Positions 46,895 to 55,117 of a stretch of 59,936 nt of DNA are shown piece after piece. Origin of the DNA: Bacteroidetes bacterium CG12_big_fil_rev_8_21_14_0_65_60_17 (lineage in GTDB: Bacteria > Bacteroidota > Rhodothermia > Rhodothermales > UBA10348); NCBI GenBank assembly GCA_002787815.1, contig PCUY01000076.1, positions 1 to 59,936 on the forward strand. The letters are read 5' to 3'. The notes beneath the pieces were generated by a model. It ran no database searches. It saw only the letters and a list, made by a program, of their open reading frames with translations, and was not told where the DNA came from. The position numbers were made by a program, and so were the translations under genes. How positions within the stretch are numbered: position 1 is the stretch's first letter; each line of letters starts with the position of its first letter.

Positions 46895-47695
46895 TTACCG
46901 GGGAGCGTTGGACGCGGCGCCCTGGCCGGCGGCGCCCTGGCCGGCGGCATCCTGGCCGGCGGCATCCTGGTCGGCGGCGCCCCGGCTGGCAGGCTGCTGC
47001 CAGACGGCGTGGCCCACGAAAAAAGGGCCCATGTGGTCCATGTATTCGGAGGTCTGCTTCGTTTTTCGCATGTGTTCGACGACCTTCGAGAGCGGTGCCA
47101 GCTCCCGGCCCACAAGCGCCACCACGAAGTCATTGTCGTTCGCATCGAGCCCATGACAGGCCAGGCGGATATCGTGTGCATGGTCAGCGCGGCCATACGC
47201 CATCCCGATCCCGCCGTGCTCCATGAGCATGCGGCGCTGCTCCTCGGCCGGCTCCGTCACGAAGGTGCCTTTCCGGCGGAGCGGATACCACACGGCCCAC
47301 GGCCAGGCCTCCGTTGTCGCGTGCCGCACGGGACGGCGGAGAAGCACCTCTTCCAGATCCGATTCATACCCGATGGCATACGTCCGGCCGGTCATCGTAT
47401 ACGCAGGCTGAAGCGCAAGATCACCGAACGGAGCCGCGTTCAGAAACGGCCGCAGGTCCGCCACGAACCAGGCCGGATCGCGCGCCCAGGTAAGCAGTCC
47501 CACACGGCGCGCATGCAGCACGTCGGCATAGAGCACGCCGTGCATGTCCGCCTGCTGCAGCGCCCCGGTGAGCACGGCCTCGTCCACGTCCGGCCCCGCA
47601 TCAAACACGAGCAGCTGCATGAACAACCGCTCATTCGATTCGACCGGGCCACTTTCGCCGCGCCCCCGTTCCGCAATGGAAATCCCTTCAGCCAC
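46895..47695 (-). CDS. hemQ: HemQ/ChdC (coproheme decarboxylase, chlorite dismutase family), GTG start
   Basis: Oxidatively decarboxylates coproheme to heme b. 266 residues from the GTG at 47695, chosen because GGGAGG lies 9 bases upstream and overlap with hemB is then 8 bases; an ATG at 47737 would overlap hemB by 50 bases. Family landmarks are ADVLHARRVGLLTW, WAVWYPLRRKGTFVTEP, HGGIGMAYGRADHAHDIRLA, CHGLDANDNDFVVALVG (proximal His region) and MRKTKQTSEYMDHMGPFFVG. The last 25-30 residues are an Ala/Gly/Gln/Asp repeat from a 15-bp tandem repeat. Confidence 0.93.
   Translation of the reverse strand: MAEGISIAERGRGESGPVESNERLFMQLLVFDAGPDVDEAVLTGALQQADMHGVLYADVLHARRVGLLTWARDPAWFVADLRPFLNAAPFGDLALQPAYTMTGRTYAIGYESDLEEVLLRRPVRHATTEAWPWAVWYPLRRKGTFVTEPAEEQRRMLMEHGGIGMAYGRADHAHDIRLACHGLDANDNDFVVALVGRELAPLSKVVEHMRKTKQTSEYMDHMGPFFVGHAVWQQPASRGAADQDAAGQDAAGQGAAGQGAASNAPR
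46916..46990 (-). repeat. Five 15-bp tandem copies encoding the HemQ C-terminal tail
   Basis: Units begin GGCGCCCTGGCCGGC (46916-46930 and 46931-46945), then GGCATCCTGGCCGGC, GGCATCCTGGTCGGC and GGCGCCCCGGCTGGC. In frame they give AAGQGA-type 5-residue repeats. Copy number is expected to vary between strains. Confidence 0.9.
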
Positions 47696-48761
47696 GTTGC
47701 ACGTCCTCCCGAAGCCAGTTGGCTGCGTCTTTTGCATGATAGGTCAGTATGATATCGGCACCCGCACGCTTCATGGACAGAAGCAGTTCGTACACCACCT
47801 CGCGCTCCTCCAGAAACCCGGCCGCCGCCGCGGCCTTGACCATCGCATATTCCCCGCTCACGTTGTACACCGCGAGCGGTATCTCCGGAAATCGCGTGCT
47901 GAGCGCGCGGACCACGTCCAGATACGGCAGCCCGGGCTTGACCATGAGCACATCGGCGCCCTCGGCCACATCCAGATCCGCCTCGAGCAGGGCCTCGGCG
48001 CCGTTGGCCGGATCCATCTGGTAGGTTTTCTTGTCTCTTGGCACACTCGCACGCGGCCTGGGTGCCGAACTGAGTGCATGCCGGAATGGTCCATACAAGG
48101 CCGACGCATACTTGGCCGTATAGCTCAGGATGCCAACGTCCGTGAACGCCGCCGCATCGAGCGCTTGGCGAATGGCCGCCACACGCCCATCCATCATATC
48201 GCTCGGCGCCACGAAGTCCGCCCCCGCACGCGCCTGTACCACTGCCATCGCGGCCAGCACATCGAGCGTTTTGTCATTGTGGATGCGCCCGCCGTGGACA
48301 ATCCCATCGTGCCCGTCCGAGGAATACGGGTCGAGCGCCACATCGGTCACCACAAGCAGGTCCGGGAAGGCCTCTTTCACGGCCCTGATGGCCCGCGGGT
48401 AGAGCCCGTCCGGGTCAACGGCGTGGCTGGCCGTGGCATTTTTCAGGTCCTCGGAAATCGCGGGAAAGAGCGCAATGCCGGGGATTCCGAGCGCGGCGAG
48501 TGCGCCGGCTTCCTCAAGGAGTGCATCCACAGAGAAGCGGTACTGTCCGGGCATGGCCGCAATCGGCGTTTTCCCGCCGGAACCCTCCTCCACGAAAAGC
48601 GGCGCAATGAGATCTCCCGCCGACAGATGCGTTTCCCGAACCAGGCTCCGGTGGGCAGCCGTCTGCCGCAGCCGCCGGGGCCGCCGAACCGGCCGCGGGG
48701 CCGCGTCCAGTGATGTGACGGCGCCTGTGGCACCCCATTCGGTTTTTCTGCTGCTCATCAT
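47688..48761 (-). CDS. hemB: Porphobilinogen synthase (5-aminolevulinate dehydratase)
   Basis: Condenses two 5-aminolevulinate to porphobilinogen. 357 residues. The metal-binding segment reads DVALDPYSSDGHDG, with Asp/Ala replacing the three zinc Cys of many homologues, so a Mg-dependent or metal-independent type is likely. Active-site Lys are in SYTAKYASALYGPFR and VLMVKPGLPYLD; NVSGEYAM is also present. Start at 48761, 2 bp after the hemC-hemD stop. An upstream in-frame extension to 48857 lies wholly inside that gene and is dismissed. Confidence 0.96.
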   Translation of the reverse strand: MMSSRKTEWGATGAVTSLDAAPRPVRRPRRLRQTAAHRSLVRETHLSAGDLIAPLFVEEGSGGKTPIAAMPGQYRFSVDALLEEAGALAALGIPGIALFPAISEDLKNATASHAVDPDGLYPRAIRAVKEAFPDLLVVTDVALDPYSSDGHDGIVHGGRIHNDKTLDVLAAMAVVQARAGADFVAPSDMMDGRVAAIRQALDAAAFTDVGILSYTAKYASALYGPFRHALSSAPRPRASVPRDKKTYQMDPANGAEALLEADLDVAEGADVLMVKPGLPYLDVVRALSTRFPEIPLAVYNVSGEYAMVKAAAAAGFLEEREVVYELLLSMKRAGADIILTYHAKDAANWLREDVQRG

Positions 48762-48763
48762 GG

Positions 48764-50509
48764 TTATACCTGCTGTTCGCTTTGGACGGCCCAGCGGACG
48801 AGGCCATGGACGAGGCCCTCCGCCGTATGCGGCTCCGCCACAACGTGTACGGGCCATCCCATGTCTTCCACGGCGCGGGCCGTCACGGGACCAATGACCG
48901 CGATGACGGCGGTCGCGGCGACCGTGTCCGCCAGGTCGCCGAACTGCGCGCGGAAGGCCCGCGCCGTGGATGGACTCGTGAACGTCAGCGCATGGGCGCC
49001 GGCCGCCAGCGCCGTCTGCGCTTCAGTTGATGCCGTCGCCGTCGCCGTATCGTAGGCCGCAACGGCAGTCAGGTCGGCGCCCGCGCTGCGCAACGCATCG
49101 GCAGCGGCCCGTCGGGCCCCGGACGCCTGTATCAGAAGCACCCGGACACCCTTCATAGCCTCCGCGCCCCGGGCACCAGGACCCGCACCCGCGACGAGCG
49201 CACGGGCCAGTTCCTCACCCGTGAATTCATCCGGGACGAACACATTGTCGGCGCCATGCGCTCGGAAGGCGTCTGCCGATCGGCTGCCCACCGCCGCTGC
49301 GCGCACGGATGCCGGCAGAGCCGCGCCCGGGAGCGCATTGAAAAGCACATCCACGCCGTTCGAACTCGTACACACGACGCAATCGAACGAATCGATTTCT
49401 TCCACGGCGGCACGCAGCGCCGGGTTGGGGCGGATGGGATGAATTTCGATTCCGGGAATAGCCACCGCCACGGCGCCTTCGGCTGCCAGTGCATCGATGA
49501 GCGACGCCGCCTGGTGCGCAGCCCGCGTCACCACCACACGCCAGCCTTCCAGGCGGCCTCCCCGCCTTGGTTCGGACACGGCCACGAGACGCGCGGCGCC
49601 GCGCTCAAGAGCCATTTCGGCTACCGCCCGGCCGAGCAGAACAGGGTCCGTACCGGAATCCACGATACGAATGCTTTTCTGTCCGGAGGGCGCCGCCACA
49701 AGTCCCTCCAGCACAAGATGTCGCCCGTCGCCGGCCTCCGTCTGAGAAGAGCGATCCACGATCCGGGCGCAGGCGGCGACGGGCGACGAACACCCGCCTT
49801 CCAGCACAGCCAGAAAGGTGCGCTCGGCGGTTGTCGCTCTCGCCACGTCCTCATCGTGCACGGCGCGCAGCAGTTTCAGCACGCGCTCGTCTCCCTCACG
49901 ACACTGAACCGCAAGGGCGGCCTGGCCTGGCGCTGGTAGCATGGTAGCCGTCTCAAACCACTCGGTCACGACGTCCAGCAGATCCATACGGACGAGTCCG
50001 GCCGCGGCCATCACCGTGGCATGGTAGGCTCCGCGCTCTACCTTCTCCAGGCGCGTCTGCACGTTTCCCCGGATACTTTCCACGCACACATCCGGACGGA
50101 GCATGCGGATCTGCGCCGCACGGCGCATACTGCTCGTCCCGATGACCGCGCCCGGCGGCAATTCAGCCAGTGTCAGGCCGCCGCGCGCCACAAGCACGTC
50201 GCGCACGTCGGCGCGCTCCAGAATGGCGCCCAGGACCAGCCCGTCGGCATCCCGGGTCGGCAGGTCCTTCAGTGAGTGTACGGCGATATCGATCATTCCT
50301 CCGCGTAGAGCCGCTTCGAGCTCGGCTGTGAACAGGCCTTTCGCCCCTATCGAGGGCAGCGGGTCGTGCTGGTTGAGGTCACCCGTCGTATCCATCGAAA
50401 TGATTTCCGTGCGGAGGCCCCTGTGCGCCGCTGTCAACAGACGAAGGACGCGCTTTGTCTGCCACGTAGCCAGCGCGGATTTTCGTGTACCGGCGCGAAC
50501 GGCGGTCAT
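48764..50509 (-). CDS. hemCD: Fusion of porphobilinogen deaminase and uroporphyrinogen-III synthase
   Basis: 581 residues combining two consecutive steps of heme synthesis. HemC occupies about 1-310: AGTRKSALA, SIGAKGLFTAELE, HSLKDLPT and LEGGCSSPVAA, whose Cys240 carries the dipyrromethane cofactor. After a short linker (about 310-325) the HemD domain runs to the end: WRVVVTRAAHQAASLIDALA, CVVCTSSNGVDVLFNA, AAVGSRSADAFRAHGA and ALTFTSPSTARAF. No stop or frameshift separates them. Coupled by ATGA to hemA. The fusion could channel the unstable hydroxymethylbilane. Confidence 0.95.
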   Translation of the reverse strand: MTAVRAGTRKSALATWQTKRVLRLLTAAHRGLRTEIISMDTTGDLNQHDPLPSIGAKGLFTAELEAALRGGMIDIAVHSLKDLPTRDADGLVLGAILERADVRDVLVARGGLTLAELPPGAVIGTSSMRRAAQIRMLRPDVCVESIRGNVQTRLEKVERGAYHATVMAAAGLVRMDLLDVVTEWFETATMLPAPGQAALAVQCREGDERVLKLLRAVHDEDVARATTAERTFLAVLEGGCSSPVAACARIVDRSSQTEAGDGRHLVLEGLVAAPSGQKSIRIVDSGTDPVLLGRAVAEMALERGAARLVAVSEPRRGGRLEGWRVVVTRAAHQAASLIDALAAEGAVAVAIPGIEIHPIRPNPALRAAVEEIDSFDCVVCTSSNGVDVLFNALPGAALPASVRAAAVGSRSADAFRAHGADNVFVPDEFTGEELARALVAGAGPGARGAEAMKGVRVLLIQASGARRAAADALRSAGADLTAVAAYDTATATASTEAQTALAAGAHALTFTSPSTARAFRAQFGDLADTVAATAVIAVIGPVTARAVEDMGWPVHVVAEPHTAEGLVHGLVRWAVQSEQQV

Positions 50510-51834
50510 GTTCCTGACCGCCTGTCGAGTTGAAAAAGCTGGCGCACGACGCCCGTCACATCGGGTGTGCTCTCCCGGGCGCCATCGCGCAGCTGCATGG
50601 TCGGGTGGTGCAGCAGTTTCTGCACAAGTGCCTGCGAAAAGCGGTCCACCTGCTCTTCAATGTCCTTCTGCACATCCGGCTCAAGCTTGGCCATGTGGCG
50701 CGTGAAGCGGGCTATTTCCTGCCGACGAATGGCCTCCGCCTGGCGGCGTAGATCGGAAATGAGCGGCTCCGTGCGGCGCCTGGAGCGCCATGTCAGAAGT
50801 CGCGAAAGTTCATCTTCGAGGATTCGCTCTACATCCGGGATGGCCCGTCGGCGTTTCTCAAGGCTGGCCGTGACTACGCTCTCGAGGGCATCCACATCGT
50901 AGAGTTGTACGCCCTTCACGTACGCCGCTTCGGGTTCCACGTCGTGCGGGACGGCCATGTCCATGAGCACCAGGCGGCGGTCGGGCCGCCGCTGCATGGC
51001 GCTCGCAATCATGTCGCGATGTATCATCGGATATGGACACCCCGTAGCGCTGAACACCAGATCAGCCTCGGCGAGTATGTCCGGAAGCGCCAAGACCGAT
51101 GCCGATTCAGCGTCGAATTCAACTGCCTGCCGTATGGCTGTTTCGGGTGTCCGGTTGATGAGCACCAGGCGGCCCGGCTGCATGCCACGGAGCACCTTGA
51201 GAGCAAGTTGGCCCACTTCTCCCAGGCCCATCACGACCACTGTTCGACCTTGGAGCGAACCCAGAATACGCTCGGCCATCCGGATACCCACCGAGCTTAC
51301 GCTGACGGGATTGCGGCCAATACCGGTTTCCGCCCGTGCGCGGCGTCCTGTTTTCAGTCCGTACTGCATGAGCGCTTCCAGGTGGGCGTCCAGGGCGCCG
51401 TGTTCACGCGAGAGCTTCACGGCCGCATCGAGCTGGCCCAGGATCTGCGCTTCACCCAGCACAACGGCATCGAGACCGGCGGCGACACGCCCCAGATGCC
51501 GGGCGGCCTCGTCACCGTTCAGGATGAACAGGTGGTCAGCGACCGGGGAAACATCCACGCCGAGCTCCTGCAGCAGGGCAATGCCGTCAAGCCGGGACGC
51601 GTCGGAGTGCTCCCGTACCATCGACACGTAGAATTCGACGCGGTTGCAGGTCGCCACCAGTACGAGGCCCTTCAGACCATGCAAAATTTCCGGAATATCA
51701 GCCGATGGGTCGTGCTGCCCCACACGCGAGAGCACCTGCTGCTGCTCACGAACGGTAAGCGCCACCCTCTCCCGGATGTGCACGGGAGCCGTGTGGTGGT
51801 TGATTCCGATACAATACGTTTCTGTGTGCGGCAT
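50506..51834 (-). CDS. hemA: Glutamyl-tRNA reductase
   Basis: Reduces glutamyl-tRNA to glutamate-1-semialdehyde with NADPH, the first committed step of the C5 heme pathway. 442 residues from the ATG at 51834 (MPHTETYCIGINHHTAP). The catalytic Cys63 is in ATCNRVEFYV; the NADPH domain has VVMGLGEVGQLALKVL and the C-terminal dimerisation helix region is intact. A TAnnTTTG element lies 9 bases upstream, so the mRNA may be nearly leaderless. First gene of the heme operon. Confidence 0.96.
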   Translation of the reverse strand: MPHTETYCIGINHHTAPVHIRERVALTVREQQQVLSRVGQHDPSADIPEILHGLKGLVLVATCNRVEFYVSMVREHSDASRLDGIALLQELGVDVSPVADHLFILNGDEAARHLGRVAAGLDAVVLGEAQILGQLDAAVKLSREHGALDAHLEALMQYGLKTGRRARAETGIGRNPVSVSSVGIRMAERILGSLQGRTVVVMGLGEVGQLALKVLRGMQPGRLVLINRTPETAIRQAVEFDAESASVLALPDILAEADLVFSATGCPYPMIHRDMIASAMQRRPDRRLVLMDMAVPHDVEPEAAYVKGVQLYDVDALESVVTASLEKRRRAIPDVERILEDELSRLLTWRSRRRTEPLISDLRRQAEAIRRQEIARFTRHMAKLEPDVQKDIEEQVDRFSQALVQKLLHHPTMQLRDGARESTPDVTGVVRQLFQLDRRSGT

Positions 51835-51842
51835 AAGTGGCA

Positions 51843-51850
51843 CAAATGTA
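51843..51850 (-). promoter_or_regulatory. Candidate hemA promoter (-7 element TACATTTG)
   Basis: TACATTTG (minus strand) matches TAnnTTTG exactly. A TTTG lies 16 bases upstream, one short of the usual 17-23 spacing. The start codon follows 8 bases on, implying a transcript start at or near the ATG. Confidence 0.5.
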
Positions 51851-52090
51851 AGCAATCTTGATCATCCAAATAAAATGACCAGACACAATTCTATGGCACA
51901 TCATGGAAAAGATCCGCCAAGACCGTGCGAAGAAGTCGGGTTCTTGCCACAATGCCTGGCACAAGCTTCGAGGACGACGCCACGCTGCTCCTGATATCGC
52001 GTGTTACATGATCGTGAACATAGGGACGCAGCGCTGATTCCCGGCGCGGGGATTTGCATATTGAGAGGCACCCCACATCCCATATGTCCA

Positions 52091-53281
52091 ATGATGCTCC
52101 GTAACCATTGTCACAGACTGGCGCTCAGCGCACGCCTTGTTGCCGCTCTGCTGGCCGCGCTCCCGATCGCTTCCCACCAACGAGCCCATGCACAGGCGTC
52201 CGGCGACCCCACGGCGGCCGCGCACACGCATGCCGCCGAGCGCGCCATCGAGTTCCCCGACACACCGGACTACCTGTCACTCACGTGCGACTTCCACACG
52301 CACACCGTTTTCTCCGATGGCAGCGTATGGCCCACGATCCGTGTCCAGGAAGCGCTGCGAGACAACCTGGACTGCATTGCCATTACCGAGCATATCGAGT
52401 ACCAGCCGCACCGGGATGACATCCCACACCCGGACCGGAACCGGGCTTTCGACATTGCCACACGCGCCGCCGCGAATTCCGAGCTCATCGTCCTGCTCGG
52501 ATCCGAAATTACACGCAGCATGCCTCCAGGCCATTCGAATGCCATTTTCCTGACCAATGCCAACGCGCTGCTCGTCGACGATGTCCGGGCCGCCTTCGAG
52601 GCCGCGGGCAGCCAGGGAGCATTCACCTTCTGGAACCATCCGAATTGGACAGCCCAGCGAAAAGATGGCATTGCGCGGCTTGAGCCGCTGCATGAATCGC
52701 TGATTGCCGATGGCCTGCTCTCCGGCATTGAAGTCGTGAACGAGCATACCTATTCACGTGAGGCCCTTCAGATTGCACTGGACCATGATCTGGCCATCAT
52801 CGGCACGTCCGATGTTCACGGTATCGTGGACTGGGATTACCACGTGCCGGAAGGCGGGCACCGCCCGGTGACCATCGTGCTCGCGGCGGCGCGCTCCGCG
52901 GAGGGCATAAGGCAGGCACTGGCAGAGCGGCGCACCGTGGTATGGCACCGGAACATGCTGATTGGTCGCGAAGCGCATGTGATGCCGGTGGTCCATGCAT
53001 CCATCCGCGTCACGAGAGCCTACTACCCGGGCGATACGTCGGTGCTGCGTGTCGAAATCGAGAACGTTTCCGACGCCGAGTTCGTGCTACGCAATACCTC
53101 GCCGTACAGCTTCCACAAGCAGGGCGACCTCATCATGCTGCCGCCGCACCACACGACGGTCCTCGACGTGAAAACACTCGAGCTGCTTACAGGCGTCCGC
53201 ATGACGTTCGAAATGCTTTCGGTCATAACCGCGCCCGGCACGCACCCGGTGCTCGAACTCCGGGTGCCGGTCGGAGAATAG
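52091..53281 (+). CDS. Secreted PHP-domain phosphoesterase
   Basis: 396 residues from the ATG at 52091, with a signal peptide ending RAHAQ (about 1-35). The PHP metal ligands are CDFHTHTVFSDG (His69, His71), ITEHIEY (Glu and His), the WNHPNW region and SDVHGIVDWDY near 254-264. It is a probable metal-dependent phosphoesterase outside the cytoplasm, acting on a phosphate or nucleotide substrate that is unknown. The C-terminal region (about 325-396) is beta-rich and may be an accessory domain. Confidence 0.82.
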   Translation: MMLRNHCHRLALSARLVAALLAALPIASHQRAHAQASGDPTAAAHTHAAERAIEFPDTPDYLSLTCDFHTHTVFSDGSVWPTIRVQEALRDNLDCIAITEHIEYQPHRDDIPHPDRNRAFDIATRAAANSELIVLLGSEITRSMPPGHSNAIFLTNANALLVDDVRAAFEAAGSQGAFTFWNHPNWTAQRKDGIARLEPLHESLIADGLLSGIEVVNEHTYSREALQIALDHDLAIIGTSDVHGIVDWDYHVPEGGHRPVTIVLAAARSAEGIRQALAERRTVVWHRNMLIGREAHVMPVVHASIRVTRAYYPGDTSVLRVEIENVSDAEFVLRNTSPYSFHKQGDLIMLPPHHTTVLDVKTLELLTGVRMTFEMLSVITAPGTHPVLELRVPVGE

Positions 53282-53373
53282 ACGGCCCGGCGTAACGCAC
53301 ACGCGCCGCGTGCAACGTAACTGGTGCCCGGAAGAAGATCGCACCCACGTCACGAATCCCGGAGGTAATCATC

Positions 53374-53595
53374 ATGGGAATGAACCTTGACGCTCGGTGC
53401 AAATGCGACAATGGAATTGACAGCTTCTGGGTGAGCCCCGAAGCACATTATCCGCTCTGGTCCTTCTTTGCCGGGCTCATGCTCGGTGTGGCTCCGTCCC
53501 TTCCGGACCGTATCCGCTGGCGCTGCCGAACGTGCGGCACGTTGATTGCCGAAAGTCGCGACGAAGCCCTGCGGGCGCAGTATCAGGAAATGTAA
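53374..53595 (+). CDS. Small Cys-containing protein of unknown function
   Basis: 73 residues with a good ribosome binding site (GGAGG at 53361-53365, 8 bases before the ATG). Two Cys pairs (CKC at about 9-11 and CRTCG at about 51-55) could bind zinc; a hydrophobic stretch (LWSFFAGLMLGVAP, about 28-41) lies between them. No family is recognised. Its stop codon is inside the second copy of the 25-bp palindrome. Confidence 0.7.
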   Translation: MGMNLDARCKCDNGIDSFWVSPEAHYPLWSFFAGLMLGVAPSLPDRIRWRCRTCGTLIAESRDEALRAQYQEM

Positions 53596-53612
53596 CAATA
53601 ATAGTTACATTT
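53588..53612 (+). repeat. 25-bp palindrome at a gene 3' end, copy 2
   Basis: AAATGTAAC, 7 bases, GTTACATTT; the TAA of the small Cys gene (53593-53595) is in the first half. 23 of 25 bases equal copy 1 (13919-13943 on the minus strand). Confidence 0.85.
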
Positions 53613-53690
53613 AAATTCCTGCGAACCTGACGCGGATGGGCGTGTATACGGCTCGAAGGCTGTCTTTTTGGCCGATTTCAACACCCACAT

Positions 53691-54746
53691 ATGCCGCGTC
53701 ACGAGTACTCTCCGCCGTTGCTGCTGCGCAACGGCCATCTGAACACGATAGTCGGGGGACGGTTGCGACGCGTTCCGCCGCCCGACTACGCACGGGAGCG
53801 GATCGATACCCCGGACGGTGATTTCCTGGACCTGGACTGGGCATTCGCCAGTAAACCGAAAACCAGCAAACCGGAAAGCGGAAACACGCCGGCCGATCGC
53901 GCCCGGCACGCGGTCGTCATTGCGCATGGACTGGAGGGAAACTCCGACAAACCCTACATCCGTGGCATGGTGCGTACCTTGACGCAAGCCGGCCATGATG
54001 TCGTGGCGTGGAATTTCCGGGGCTGCTCGGGCGAGCCCAACAGGCAATTGCACTTCTATCACAGTGGCGCAACGGACGATCTCGACACGGTTCTCCGGCA
54101 CGTGCGCACCCGCTACGATCATGTGGCCCTCGTGGGGTTCAGCATGGGCGGCAACAAGGTGCTCAAGTACCTTGGTGAGCAGGGCGACCGCGCGCTCGCC
54201 GACGCCGGCGTGACTTTCTCCGTGCCCTGTGACCTGACAACGAGCGCGGAAGTCATTGAACGGAGGGAGAACAGGATCTATCTCAAGCGCTTTATCCGAT
54301 CCATGCAGGCCAAGGTCGCTGAGAAGGCATCGCTCTTTCCTGGCCTGCTGGATACGGAAGGACTCGAAAAAATTGTGTCCTTCCGGGAATTCGATGACCG
54401 CTACACGGCCCCGCTGCATGGATTCCGCGACGCGCTCGACTACTGGGAGAAGGCCAGCTGCATCCACGTTCTGGAGGACATCCGCCGGCCGGCACTGCTC
54501 ATCAACGCGCAGGACGATTCATTTCTGTCGCCAAGCTGTACGCCCGACTCGGACAATCCGTATCTCGAAGTGGACACTCCGCGCTTCGGGGGGCACATCG
54601 GGTTTGTGACGCGCCGCGGACCGTACTACACGGAGCGACGCACATTGGAATTCCTGGCGCGGATATGGTCAGAACGGGACGGCAGGCGCGACCGTCCAAA
54701 AGCGAAACAACCACAATTCGCCGAGGAGCAGCCCGCTGCGACGTAG
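53691..54746 (+). CDS. YheT-family alpha/beta hydrolase
   Basis: 351 residues. Begins SPPLLLRNGHLNTIVGG, then a Pro-rich segment, and has HGLEGNSDKPYIRGM and NFRGCSGEPN. The nucleophile is GFSMGGN (Ser151), and the catalytic His is in FGGHIGF near 300. Belongs to the YheT/abhydrolase group linked to medium-chain esters or lipids; the substrate is unknown. No signal peptide. The start at 53691 is 79 bp after the palindrome. Confidence 0.85.
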   Translation: MPRHEYSPPLLLRNGHLNTIVGGRLRRVPPPDYARERIDTPDGDFLDLDWAFASKPKTSKPESGNTPADRARHAVVIAHGLEGNSDKPYIRGMVRTLTQAGHDVVAWNFRGCSGEPNRQLHFYHSGATDDLDTVLRHVRTRYDHVALVGFSMGGNKVLKYLGEQGDRALADAGVTFSVPCDLTTSAEVIERRENRIYLKRFIRSMQAKVAEKASLFPGLLDTEGLEKIVSFREFDDRYTAPLHGFRDALDYWEKASCIHVLEDIRRPALLINAQDDSFLSPSCTPDSDNPYLEVDTPRFGGHIGFVTRRGPYYTERRTLEFLARIWSERDGRRDRPKAKQPQFAEEQPAAT

Positions 54747-54747
54747 T

Positions 54748-55071
54748 GTGAACACGCCCTATTACGTCTACGTCATCGAACTGGACCCTGCTGTCAAGGG
54801 GCGCGCCCGGTTCCGGAAAGCGAACCCCGGCGCATCTACCAAAAGTACGTGCCTGTATGTAGGCAGCAGCGTGCGCAGACCGACACTGCGTATGGAGCAG
54901 CACAAGGAAGGCTACCGGGCCAACCGGTATGCACGGGAATTCGGTCTTCGGCTGCGGCCGGACCTGTTCGAGGCGTATAATCCCATTCCGACGCGCGCCG
55001 ATGCGCTTGAGCTCGAGGTTTGGCTGGCCGAGCGGCTCCGCAGCAAGGGGTTTGCCGTATGGCAGGGGTAG
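54748..55071 (+). CDS. GIY-YIG-like nuclease-domain protein, GTG start
   Basis: 107 residues. YYVYVIELD near the start and CLYVGSS (about 35-41) are the GIY-YIG half-motifs, followed by an Arg (RMEQHKEGY, about 48-56) and YNPIPTRADALELEVWLAERL with the Glu position. It is a compact single-domain member whose targets are unknown. The start is GTG, 1 bp after the YheT stop, so the two are probably cotranscribed. Confidence 0.72.
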   Translation: MNTPYYVYVIELDPAVKGRARFRKANPGASTKSTCLYVGSSVRRPTLRMEQHKEGYRANRYAREFGLRLRPDLFEAYNPIPTRADALELEVWLAERLRSKGFAVWQG

Positions 55072-55117
55072 GGCCGGTATGGGGCGCGCGGATCGCGGGG
55101 AATTGCTACATTCAGGC

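Noticed and set aside
46916-46990. CRISPR-like array
   Set aside because: The 15-bp units are contiguous, without spacers, and coding.
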